Assembly (NCBI GenBank): GCA_947497945.1
Contig: CANMIP010000023.1
Span: forward strand, 41,752-105,751
Direction of reading: 5' to 3'
DNA length: 64,000 bases
Origin: an uncultured Tropicimonas sp.
GTDB lineage: Bacteria > Pseudomonadota > Alphaproteobacteria > Rhodobacterales > Rhodobacteraceae
This document shows, in pieces, positions 29,016-42,257 of this stretch. The notes under the pieces were generated by a model. The model was not told where the DNA came from. It made no database searches and saw nothing but the letters and a program-made list of their open reading frames with translations. Numbering within the stretch: the stretch's first letter is position 1; every line of letters begins with the position of its first letter. A program made the translations under genes and the position numbers.

Positions 29016-30434
29016 TCAGGCAACCGCCTTGAATCGCGCGGTCGAGGGATCACACCGATAGCGTGGCACGACGTCGTCCAGACGTGCCAACAGGTCAAGC
29101 ACCGAAGCGATGATGTAACGCGCCGTCACGTCATCCATCAGGGCCGAAAAATTGAGCCGGATCCAGCCCGGCTTCTCCAGTTCGTGCCCGGCTTTCAGTT
29201 CACGGTGCAGCTGTTCCGAGGCCGCCCGGTCGATCCCCAGCAGCCGATGCGCGTAAGGCCCGGCACAGGCGCAGCCGCCCCGGGTCTGGATACCGTAGAG
29301 ATCGGAAAGCATCCGGGTGAAGAGCTGCTGGTGCACCGGCTGCCCAGCGCTGTCACGCACCAGGAAAGAGAAGATCGGCAGGCGTCGCGCCTTTTCGCAG
29401 CCCAGCAGGGTCAGCTGCGGATGGTCGAGCCAGGCCGCCTTGGCCATCGAATTCAGGTCGTCTTCCCGCCGGTCCAACCGCTCCTGACCGACGGCCTCCT
29501 TGACGAGAAACACCAGGGCCGCGCGGATATCGCCGATGATATTGGGCGTCCCGGCCTCTTCCCGCGCCGCGAGATCCTCCGTGTAGCTATGCGACCAGGG
29601 CGAGACGAAGGAGACCGTTCCGCCGCCGGGCCAGCTCGGACGTGCCCGTGCTACCGCAGATTTGCGCAGCACCAGCACGCCCGAGGCGCCCGGCCCCCCC
29701 GGGAACTTGTGCGGCGAAACAACGATCGCATCCTTCGCTGTCCCGCCCGCGCCCATATCCATCTCCAGATAGGGCCCGCCGCCGGCATAGTCCCAGACCG
29801 ACAGCGCTCCGTGCCGCTTGAGCAGCCGGGTCACGGCGATATCGTCCGTCACGATCCCGGTCACGTTCGAGGCCGCCGAAAAACTCCCGATCTTCAGGTC
29901 CGCGCCCTCATGCGCCTCAAGCGCTGCCTCAAGCGCCGCGAGATCGGGGCCACCTCCCTCCCCCTCCGGGATTTCGACCACCTGGGCCTTGCTCTCGCGC
30001 CAGGGCAGGATGTTGGAATGGTGCTCATAGGGTCCGATGAAAACCACCGGCGCCTCGGCCTTCTCAACTCCCAGCAAGGTCACCAGTCGGTTGAGCCCCG
30101 CTGTCGCGCCCGAGCCGGCAAAGATCACCGCGCAGTCTTCCCCTGCCCCGGTCAGTCGCGCGATCTCCGCCCGCGCCGCCGCGCGCAGCCGGGTCATGTA
30201 GCTGCCGCACCAGGAGGCCTCGGTATGAGAATTGGCGTAATAGGGCAGCACCTGCTCGGCCACGAAATCCTCGATCTGCCGCAAGGCCCGCCCGGAAGCG
30301 ACATAATCGGCATAGACGAGCCGGACCGGTCCATCGAGCCCGGGAATCTCTGTCCCCTCGCCGATCAGGCCGGCGCGCAGCGTTGCGAGCACGTCCTCGG
30401 TCTGCAGGCTGGTCTTGAAGCTTTCGAGCGGCAT
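29016..30434 (-). CDS. Class V aminotransferase (cysteine desulfurase-like)
   Basis: A PLP enzyme of 472 residues, fold type I class V. The PLP lysine is in VVSPHKFPGGPGASG; earlier blocks are PYYANSHTEASWCG and FAGSGATAGLNRL; near the C-terminus IQTRGGCACAGPYAHR has two cysteines in the position of the desulfurase cysteine. Substrate unknown; a role as desulfurase or carbon-sulfur lyase is possible. The ATG at 30434 is 6 nt after AGGAG; the nearer ATG at 30440 abuts that site and is less likely. It is divergent from an Lrp-type gene, which probably controls it. Confidence 0.85.
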   Translation of the reverse strand: MPLESFKTSLQTEDVLATLRAGLIGEGTEIPGLDGPVRLVYADYVASGRALRQIEDFVAEQVLPYYANSHTEASWCGSYMTRLRAAARAEIARLTGAGEDCAVIFAGSGATAGLNRLVTLLGVEKAEAPVVFIGPYEHHSNILPWRESKAQVVEIPEGEGGGPDLAALEAALEAHEGADLKIGSFSAASNVTGIVTDDIAVTRLLKRHGALSVWDYAGGGPYLEMDMGAGGTAKDAIVVSPHKFPGGPGASGVLVLRKSAVARARPSWPGGGTVSFVSPWSHSYTEDLAAREEAGTPNIIGDIRAALVFLVKEAVGQERLDRREDDLNSMAKAAWLDHPQLTLLGCEKARRLPIFSFLVRDSAGQPVHQQLFTRMLSDLYGIQTRGGCACAGPYAHRLLGIDRAASEQLHRELKAGHELEKPGWIRLNFSALMDDVTARYIIASVLDLLARLDDVVPRYRCDPSTARFKAVA

Positions 30435-30444
30435 TGGCATCTCC

Positions 30445-30526
30445 TTTGAGAACAGTTTGACTTTCCTTTTGAGAGATTTCATTGCCTTCTCATTGACAAT
30501 TTGACAAATTATTCGATCATATGATC
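30445..30526. promoter_or_regulatory. Lrp-type control region with phased TTTGA repeats
   Basis: Between the divergent genes, TTTGA or ATTGA occurs at 30445, 30456, 30468 and 30492, on an 11-12 bp period. Two overlapping TTGACAA copies (30493-30507), the 13-bp palindrome AATTTGACAAATT (30498-30510) and the 12-bp palindrome GATCATATGATC (30515-30526) follow. This layout suits multimeric binding by the Lrp protein encoded next to it. Confidence 0.6.
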
Positions 30527-30527
30527 C

Positions 30528-30992
30528 ATGAAGAAGCAAATTATCGATCAGATTGACCGATCGCTGTTGCGCGAGCTGCAACGCGACGCCTCGCAGTCTC
30601 AGCGCGACCTCGCCGAGCGGGTCGGGATCTCTCAGAATGCCTGCTGGCGCCGGCTGCGCGCCCTCGACAGCGCCGGCATTCTCCAGGGCAGTTCGGCGCG
30701 GATCGACCGCAAGGCGCTTGGCCTCGGCCTCGTCGTCTTCGTCATGCTGCGCACACGGCACCATTCCGCAGACTGGCTTGATGACTTCCGGCGCCATGTC
30801 CAGACCATCCCGGAAGTGGTCGATTTCTTCCGGATCGGCGGCGATTACGACTACCTGCTCAAGGTCGTCACGGAATCGATGGACAGCTATGACGCCGTCT
30901 ATCAACGGCTGATCTCGAAGGTCGAGCTGGATTCCGTGACTTCCTATTTCGCCATGGAAGCGATCACCGAACAGCGCCCGCTGCCTCTCTGA
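30528..30992 (+). CDS. Lrp/AsnC family transcriptional regulator
   Basis: A 154-residue Lrp/AsnC protein: N-terminal helix-turn-helix (about 7-55; QRDLAERVGISQNACWRRLRAL) and a C-terminal RAM ligand-binding domain (about 70-145; VVDFFRIGGDYDYLLKVV). It is transcribed divergently from the class V aminotransferase gene, the usual arrangement for local Lrp regulators that control an amino-acid enzyme in response to that amino acid. The start ATG at 30528 directly follows a 12-bp palindrome, so autoregulation is likely. No strong ribosome site is visible. Confidence 0.92.
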   Translation: MKKQIIDQIDRSLLRELQRDASQSQRDLAERVGISQNACWRRLRALDSAGILQGSSARIDRKALGLGLVVFVMLRTRHHSADWLDDFRRHVQTIPEVVDFFRIGGDYDYLLKVVTESMDSYDAVYQRLISKVELDSVTSYFAMEAITEQRPLPL

Positions 30993-31100
30993 GGCGCGGT
31001 TACACAATGGCGTGAAACAGGGGGGCATGGGGGGCTGTGCCGGCCCGGTCGAAGGTCTAAGGTCGCCCCGAAAGACAAGCAGACACAACGGAGTCGGCTC

Positions 31101-32399
31101 ATGGCACGTACAAGCTTTCTCGGGGACCTGGTCTCCAACCTCTATGGTCTCAGCCGCTGGCCACTCGGCGGCGACCGGCGCTCCATCGAGGATCTCTGCC
31201 GAGCGCTTCTCTCCAGCGCAGGCGAAGTCGCAGGGCTTCGTCTCGCTGCCAGCATCTTTGGCCGCTATCAACAGATGACGACCGAAGAGAAATTCGCTTT
31301 TTTCACCTTCCTCAACGAGGAGCTTGATGTCGACGCGGCCAAGGTCGCGGGACTGGCCCAGGCCTATTCCGAAGATCCGTCGACGGAGAATTTCTCCGCC
31401 CTCGTCCGCGCAGCGGAGCCGCGTCGGCAAGAGCTCTTCCGCCGCCTCCACGAGGTGCCTGAGGCGACCGCCGCGCTGGTCGCGGCACGCCTCGACCTGC
31501 TGGACATGCTCCGCGACCACCCGGAACTGAAGCGTACCGACATGGACCTCGTCCACCTGCTGCGGAGCTGGTTCAACCGCGGCTTCCTGACGATCCAGCA
31601 GATCGACTGGAACACTTCCGCGACGCTGCTGGAGAAGGTTGTCGCCTATGAGGCGGTGCACGAGATCCATGACTGGGACGACCTGCGCCGCCGGCTGCAC
31701 CCCGCCGATCGCCGCTGCTTCGCCTTCTTCCACCCGGCCATGCCGGACGAGCCGCTGATCTTCGTCGAGGTGGCGTTGACCAAGGGCGTGCCCGGCTCGA
31801 TCCAGGGGCTGCTCGCCGACGAGCGCGAGGCACTGGCCGCCGAGGAGGCCAACACGGCCGTATTCTACTCGATTTCCAACTGCCAGAAGGGGCTGAGGGG
31901 GATTTCCTTCGGCAATTTCCTGATCAAGCAGGTGGTCACCGAACTGAGCCAGGAACTGCCCGGACTGAACACCTTCGTCACGCTTTCGCCGATGCCGGGC
32001 CTGAACCGTTGGCTCGAGACGCTGGAGGGAGACCCGAAAGCCGCGCGGCTGCTGGACGGCGAGGCGAGCGAGACGGAAGCGGAGGCGCTTGCCGCGCGCT
32101 ACCTGCTGGAGGCGCGCCGCCCGGACGGCTTCCCGCGCGACCCGGTGGCGCGGTTCCATCTCGGCAATGGCGCGATCGTGCATGACGTCCATGCCGGCGC
32201 GGATATTTCCGAGAACGGCATGGCGCAGTCCAGCGGCATGATGGTTAACTATCTCTACGATCGCAGCCAGACTGAGAAGAACCACGAGGCCTTCACCGGC
32301 GAGAAGAAGATCGCCGCCAGCCGGGGCGTGCGCGGGAAGGTCCGCAGTGAACGGGGCGCGTCGCAGGCTGCAGCGCCGGTTCCGGAAACGACCGACTAG
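31101..32399 (+). CDS. Malonyl-CoA decarboxylase
   Basis: Decarboxylates malonyl-CoA to acetyl-CoA. The 432 residues are of normal bacterial length and match the helical N-terminal and acetyltransferase-like C-terminal architecture. Catalytic-domain blocks are LIFVEVALTKGVPGSIQ, AVFYSISNCQKGLRGISFGN and NGAIVHDVHAGADISENGM, which contain the conserved Ser and His. The C-terminal 40 residues are charged and low in complexity. In many alphaproteobacteria the gene is next to malonyl-CoA synthetase (matB); here it is alone, facing the membrane methyltransferase-like gene. Confidence 0.93.
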   Translation: MARTSFLGDLVSNLYGLSRWPLGGDRRSIEDLCRALLSSAGEVAGLRLAASIFGRYQQMTTEEKFAFFTFLNEELDVDAAKVAGLAQAYSEDPSTENFSALVRAAEPRRQELFRRLHEVPEATAALVAARLDLLDMLRDHPELKRTDMDLVHLLRSWFNRGFLTIQQIDWNTSATLLEKVVAYEAVHEIHDWDDLRRRLHPADRRCFAFFHPAMPDEPLIFVEVALTKGVPGSIQGLLADEREALAAEEANTAVFYSISNCQKGLRGISFGNFLIKQVVTELSQELPGLNTFVTLSPMPGLNRWLETLEGDPKAARLLDGEASETEAEALAARYLLEARRPDGFPRDPVARFHLGNGAIVHDVHAGADISENGMAQSSGMMVNYLYDRSQTEKNHEAFTGEKKIAASRGVRGKVRSERGASQAAAPVPETTD

Positions 32400-32431
32400 G
32401 GAACGCGACAGCCCATCGCAGCCAAACAGAA

Positions 32432-32472
32432 GCCAAGGCAGCACCCGGACCGGGAGCCGGCGCGGCCTTGGC
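32432..32472. terminator. Likely bidirectional terminator between convergent genes
   Basis: GCCAAGGC (32432-32439) pairs with GCCTTGGC (32465-32472); the inner sequence contains further CCGG self-complementary segments. It lies in the 96-bp gap between the malonyl-CoA decarboxylase gene and its convergent neighbour. There is no long T-tract. Confidence 0.5.
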
Positions 32473-32495
32473 GAACCGCACGCCTTGAACCCGCG

Positions 32496-33263
32496 TCACT
32501 CAGCGCTCCGACCCAAGGCTTCCTGATCGCCCGGAGTATCATCGGGAGCCGCCGAGGTCGTCGGTTTCGGCCCGTAGAGCCAGCGCATATCCGGCGCTTC
32601 GACCGTGTACATATGCACCCAGATATAGGCGTGCTGGAAAAAGGCCACGATCAGCGCACCGCGGGAGCCCGCCAGAAGCGCAATTCCCCAAAGTCCAAGA
32701 AACGCAAAGGAATACATAGAGTTGCCGGACCAACGGAACGCGCCTTCCCGGACCATGGGCATGGTGAGGTAACTCTCTCGGAAATGGTCGCCGCCCGTTG
32801 CACGCGTGACGGTGAAATGGGTCACGACCGAATGCAACGTGTAGATCGCCGGCACCATGAGCACTCCGCCCAGCAGGATCTGCGCCACGCGCCAGGTCTC
32901 CAGGCTGCCAGCGTCCACGATAGCCGTGATCAGCACCGTGATCGGTCGCGCGATCAGGAGCGGCAGGAAGATCGCACGCCAGACCGCGAAATCCCGTGCC
33001 CCGAAAGCACGGGTGAACACTGCGCGATGCAATTGCAGACGGAAGCCAAATGCGACGACGACCTGGTGCAACACCGCCAGCCAGATCGAAAGCCAGGCCC
33101 AGCCCACACCGCTCAAGCCCAGAAACCGGCCCTGCCCTTCGCTCCCCTGCAGCAGGTATGCCGCCCCGCAGAGCATCAGCGCTGTCATCAACAGATGCTG
33201 TGGCTGGCCTTCGAGGATATCGCGCCAGCGGCTCTGACGACGAATGCTGTCGAAACGGGACAT
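32496..33263 (-). CDS. Membrane methyltransferase-like protein (PEMT/ICMT-like)
   Basis: A 255-residue protein with about six hydrophobic segments. Near the C-terminus, REGAFRWSGNSMYSFAF followed later by VHMYTVEAPDMRWLYG resembles the S-adenosylmethionine-binding end of isoprenylcysteine and phosphatidylethanolamine methyltransferases (consensus RxxxNPMY then an E-R/D pair). This assignment is moderate, because the Pro of NPMY is Ser here. I chose the ATG at 33263 for its strong GGAGGAGG site at 7 nt; ATGs at 33296 and 33344 are possible. It is divergent from clpB. Confidence 0.6.
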   Translation of the reverse strand: MSRFDSIRRQSRWRDILEGQPQHLLMTALMLCGAAYLLQGSEGQGRFLGLSGVGWAWLSIWLAVLHQVVVAFGFRLQLHRAVFTRAFGARDFAVWRAIFLPLLIARPITVLITAIVDAGSLETWRVAQILLGGVLMVPAIYTLHSVVTHFTVTRATGGDHFRESYLTMPMVREGAFRWSGNSMYSFAFLGLWGIALLAGSRGALIVAFFQHAYIWVHMYTVEAPDMRWLYGPKPTTSAAPDDTPGDQEALGRSAE

Positions 33264-33351
33264 TGCGGCCTCCTCCAGGCGCTTCGGCGCAAGCATCGGT
33301 CCCTCTCCCGGATTGGTCAAGTCAGCCTGTGGGAAAAATGACACATGGAGG

Positions 33352-33380
33352 GTTGAGCCACCCGCCCTTGCGCCCCATAT
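33352..33380 (+). promoter_or_regulatory. Sigma-32-like heat-shock promoter of clpB
   Basis: GTTGAGC (33352-33358), a 14-bp spacer, then CCCCATAT (33373-33380). The -10 element matches the heat-shock consensus CCCCATNT completely and the -35 element keeps the TTGA core of CTTGAAA. It lies 80 bp upstream of the clpB start. Confidence 0.75.
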
Positions 33381-33460
33381 CGGAGCAGAGGCCTGCGCCT
33401 TCGCCGTGCCGATTTCGGGCGGCGTCTTTCCTGCAGGCGCTTTGACAAGGAGACTTACAG

Positions 33461-36076
<2,616 letters not shown>

Positions 36077-36095
36077 GCGGATGACCAGACAAATT

Positions 36096-36130
36096 GGGGA
36101 CGCCTGTCATCGACAGGCGTCCCCTTTTTT
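36096..36130 (+). terminator. Strong intrinsic terminator of clpB
   Basis: A perfect 13-bp stem (36096-36108 with 36112-36124), a 3-nt loop and a run of six T (36125-36130), 19 bp after the clpB stop. It also lies just past the end of the convergent carB gene. Confidence 0.95.
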
Positions 36131-36170
36131 GTGCGTCTATACGCGTGGCCTGTCGGCCGACGATGCGGGA

Positions 36171-39488
<3,318 letters not shown>

Positions 39489-39829
39489 GGCTCTACTCCG
39501 GGCGGCTGGCGGCAAATTGACTGCGTTATAGACAGCGCGCGGGGCGGCGCAAGCCCTTACCACCGGTGTTCGTCCAGTTCGGGGATTTCCCGCGCCGCCG
39601 ACCGTGAAAACCGAGGCGAGGCCGGGATTGGCAGCTTGCCGAAATCGTCGGATCACGGATGCGAAGGCCGCGATCAAGGGGCAGGCGGCCTGCGGAAGGG
39701 TGCAGTCTCATCGGCGGGACCCACGCCCCGTGCCCTCACCGGGTCAGCGCGCCTACCGAAGGACGGACGGCTGAAAGCTGCCGATGGCGGGGAGGCCCGC
39801 GCCTCGGGGCGGGCCGAAAGCGGGGTGCT
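39489..39829. other. Gap between cobD and carB
   Basis: 341 bp without a recognisable gene; it must hold the carB promoter and the end of the cobD transcript. A weak 6-bp GC hairpin (39795-39800 with 39809-39814) follows the cobD stop. No riboswitch or pyrimidine attenuator could be made out. Confidence 0.4.
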
Positions 39830-40750
39830 TCAGCCCAAAACGGCCAGAAGCGCAACTGGAGCGCAGATCCCAGCCCAGCTTCGCCAAAGTGCGCCGGTTG
39901 CCCGGTCGATCGCGTCCGGCCCCGGCGCCCTGTCGCCTTCCGGGTGCACGAAGGGAAAGTCGCACATTTCGCCTTCATAGCTGCGCGGCCCGGACAGCGC
40001 GACATCCAGGCAGCGCGCCATTGCCGCCTCGGGCCAGCCAGCATTGGGCGAACGGTGCAGGCGCGCCTCGGTCGAAACCGCGCCCCATTCGGCCAGCCTG
40101 CCATGGGTGAGCAGGATCAGCAGCGCCGTCAGCCGTGCCGGAATCCAGTTGAGCAGGTCGTCGAACCGCGCCGAGGCCCAGCCGAATGCCTCGTGACGCT
40201 CTGTGCGGTATCCGATCATGCTGTCGGCGGTATTGGTCACCTTGTAGATCAGGATTCCGGGCAGCCCGCCGAGCAGGTACCAGAAGACCGGCGCGGTCAC
40301 GCCGTCGGAGAGATTCTCCGCCGCGCTCTCGATCCCGGCGCGGGACACCGCCGGCTCGTCCATTCCGGCGGTGTCCCGTCCGACGATCATCGCGACGGCC
40401 TGCCGCCCGGCCTCGAGGCTCTGGCGCAGCCCGGTGGCGACCGCCGCCACATGCTGGACCAGGGATTTATGGGCCACGAGAATCGCAACCACGAGGATAT
40501 CGGCCACGCGCCACGGCAACAGCACCTCAAGCAGCCAGCCCAGCGCGCCCGCGCCGAGCACCAACCCACTCAGCACCGCCACCCCGGCCAGGCGCCGGTT
40601 GGCGCCACGGTTGAACCGATCATCCGCCCAGCCGATAAGCCGCCCCATGAGCACGGCCGGATGCGGCAGCCGCGCCCAGAGCCAGGCCGGCTCGCCAAGC
40701 GCCGCGTCGAGCAGAAGCGCCAGCAACAGGACCCAGGGCGCGCCGGTCAT
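39830..40750 (-). CDS. cobD: Adenosylcobinamide-phosphate synthase (CobD/CbiB)
   Basis: An integral membrane enzyme that attaches (R)-1-amino-2-propanol phosphate to adenosylcobyric acid in cobalamin synthesis. It has 306 residues with several hydrophobic segments. Family blocks include HPAVLMGRLIGW, RDTAGMDEPAVSRAGIESAAENLSDGVTAPVFW (in part) and NTADSMIGYRTERHEAFGW. It overlaps cobC by 4 bp, and the two form a small cobalamin operon. Enzymes for the corrin ring are not in the window. Confidence 0.93.
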   Translation of the reverse strand: MTGAPWVLLLALLLDAALGEPAWLWARLPHPAVLMGRLIGWADDRFNRGANRRLAGVAVLSGLVLGAGALGWLLEVLLPWRVADILVVAILVAHKSLVQHVAAVATGLRQSLEAGRQAVAMIVGRDTAGMDEPAVSRAGIESAAENLSDGVTAPVFWYLLGGLPGILIYKVTNTADSMIGYRTERHEAFGWASARFDDLLNWIPARLTALLILLTHGRLAEWGAVSTEARLHRSPNAGWPEAAMARCLDVALSGPRSYEGEMCDFPFVHPEGDRAPGPDAIDRATGALWRSWAGICAPVALLAVLG

Positions 40751-41739
40751 GCCAGGGCCGCCCCAAGCTGTTGCCAGTCGGGTTCATTTCCCGGCAGGCC
40801 AAGGCGCAGCCAGTGCTCGGAATAGGGGAATATGCGCGACCAGACGCGGCCACGGGCCAGGCGTGCCTGCATCTCCGACGCGCTATCGACCCGGTAGAGG
40901 CGGAACAGAGATGTGCCGCCCTCGAGTTCGCCGCCTGCATCCGTGATCAACGCATCGAGCCTGGCCGAGTCGCGCGACAGCCGCGCCCGGGTGGCCTCGG
41001 CCCAGGCCCGGTCTTCGAGCGCCGCGGCGCCGATCTCGAGGGCCGGTCCGGAAACTGCCCAGGGGCCGACCGTATCACGCAAGGGAGCAATGATTGCCGG
41101 CGCGCCGATGGCAAAGCCGAGCCGCAGCCCGGCCATCCCCCAGAACTTGCCGAAACTCTTGAGCAGGATCGTCTGTTCGCGAAGCGCGACCTGCCGGATC
41201 AGGCTGGCCTCCGGCGCGATGTCACAGAAGCTCTCATCGAGGACGAGAAACCCCTCCGAGGGAAGCTCGCCAGCCTGCCAGAGCCGTCCGTCCGGATTGT
41301 TCGGATGCACCAGGACGGTCGCCGCGACTGCCTCCTCCGCCTCGGTCGTCACCTGCCAGCCGGCGGCACGGAAAGCCGCGGCATGTTCGTTATAGGTTGG
41401 CTGCGGGATATGAACACGTGCCGTGGCGGCGCTGTCCAGCAGGGCCGGCATCCGGGCGATCGGCGCCGAGGCGCCGGGGGTGGCGAGGATCTCCAACCCG
41501 TCCGGCACCGACCAGAAACGCCGTGCCGCGCTTTCGAGCCGGGCCTGCGCGCCCACATCCGGCAGGGCCGTCCAGGCCGAGTCCGACAGCGCGGGGCGCG
41601 GATAGGGAACGGGGTTGATCCCCGTCGACAGGTCCAGCCAGTCGCCGCGTTCCCCACCCCAATGCGCGCGCGCCGCGTCAAGTCCGCCGCCATGGTCCCG
41701 GGTTGCCCCGCCCCGTGCTTCGCCCGAACCTGTCGTCAT
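40747..41739 (-). CDS. cobC: Threonine-phosphate decarboxylase (CobC, class I/II aminotransferase fold)
   Basis: A PLP enzyme of 330 residues that in this family makes (R)-1-amino-2-propanol phosphate for the CobD reaction. N-terminal DHGGGLDAA and WLDLSTGINPVPYP are typical of alphaproteobacterial CobC. The PLP lysine is in LLKSFGKFWGMAGLRLGF. The first 15 residues are variable; the start at 41739 is the longest and an internal one is possible. It is translationally coupled to cobD (4-bp overlap). A CtrA-like site lies in the divergent spacer upstream. Confidence 0.9.
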   Translation of the reverse strand: MTTGSGEARGGATRDHGGGLDAARAHWGGERGDWLDLSTGINPVPYPRPALSDSAWTALPDVGAQARLESAARRFWSVPDGLEILATPGASAPIARMPALLDSAATARVHIPQPTYNEHAAAFRAAGWQVTTEAEEAVAATVLVHPNNPDGRLWQAGELPSEGFLVLDESFCDIAPEASLIRQVALREQTILLKSFGKFWGMAGLRLGFAIGAPAIIAPLRDTVGPWAVSGPALEIGAAALEDRAWAEATRARLSRDSARLDALITDAGGELEGGTSLFRLYRVDSASEMQARLARGRVWSRIFPYSEHWLRLGLPGNEPDWQQLGAALA

Positions 41740-41820
41740 GCCGTCTTCCCATGCTAGCCCTGCGCCGCTTCTGTCGCGTTTGAAGAGCGAAGGGAAGATG
41801 TGAACAGGTCCGAAGGGTGC

Positions 41821-41844
41821 GTTAAGGCGCCGTTAATTATTAAC
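41821..41844. promoter_or_regulatory. CtrA-like site and overlapping palindrome
   Basis: On the minus strand the sequence TTAACGGCGCCTTAAC (41836 to 41821) matches the CtrA full site TTAA-N7-TTAAC exactly. It overlaps a 13-bp palindrome GTTAATTATTAAC (41832-41844). It sits between cobC and the divergent receiver-like gene, 48 bp from the latter's start. Confidence 0.65.
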
Positions 41845-41891
41845 ACGCAGGAAGGATCAATGTGCCGGCACGGGGTTGGCGCGGAGGCAGC

Positions 41892-42257
41892 ATGCATATT
41901 CTGATTGTTCAGGGCAGCCGCGAGCTCGGCCGGCTCTGGAAAGATCATCTTGAGCGTCAGGGATGCGTGGTCACGCTTGTGAGCGGACAGGCTGCGGCTG
42001 CGGACGTCCTGCGGGCGCAGGACATCCAGGCCATCGTGCTCGATGTCGAGATCGAAGAGGGAAGTGCGCTTGCCGTCGCCGATTTCGCCTCCTACCGGCG
42101 ACCGAAGGCGCGGGTGGTCTTTGTCACCCGCAAGAGCTTCTTCTCCGATGGCTCGATCTTCAATCTTGCCTCCAATGCCTGCGCCTACCTGCCTGTCGCG
42201 ACCCCGCCTGAAGACCTGGCGGTCATGGTCGAGTATCACGCCACCGCTGCCCTCTGA
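41892..42257 (+). CDS. Atypical single-domain receiver protein
   Basis: A 121-residue CheY-like protein. The fold pattern and a candidate phospho-Asp in AIVLDVEIEEGS (about residue 51) are visible. The acidic pair expected near residue 8 is replaced by LIVQGSRELG, and the conserved lysine near the C-terminus is absent (CAYLPVATPP). This suggests a pseudo-receiver or phosphorylation-independent partner-binding domain. The ATG at 41892 has a GGAGG site; an upstream in-frame ATG at 41862 lacks one. The gene overlaps the convergent glutathione-transferase gene by 22 bp. A CtrA-like box upstream suggests cell-cycle or motility control (inference). Confidence 0.7.
   Translation: MHILIVQGSRELGRLWKDHLERQGCVVTLVSGQAAAADVLRAQDIQAIVLDVEIEEGSALAVADFASYRRPKARVVFVTRKSFFSDGSIFNLASNACAYLPVATPPEDLAVMVEYHATAAL

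Noticed and set aside
30435..32444. N-terminal extension making a 1142-codon frame upstream of the class V aminotransferase
   Set aside because: The upstream part is antisense to the Lrp and malonyl-CoA decarboxylase genes and not protein-like; the start at 30434 has a proper ribosome site.
39489..39829. Long plus-strand frames crossing the carB upstream region
   Set aside because: They are extensions of frames antisense to carB and cobD with no independent support.
41740..41891. Cobalamin riboswitch upstream of cobC
   Set aside because: The spacer is only about 150 bp and no B12-box-like core was seen; the visible elements are a CtrA-like box and a palindrome.
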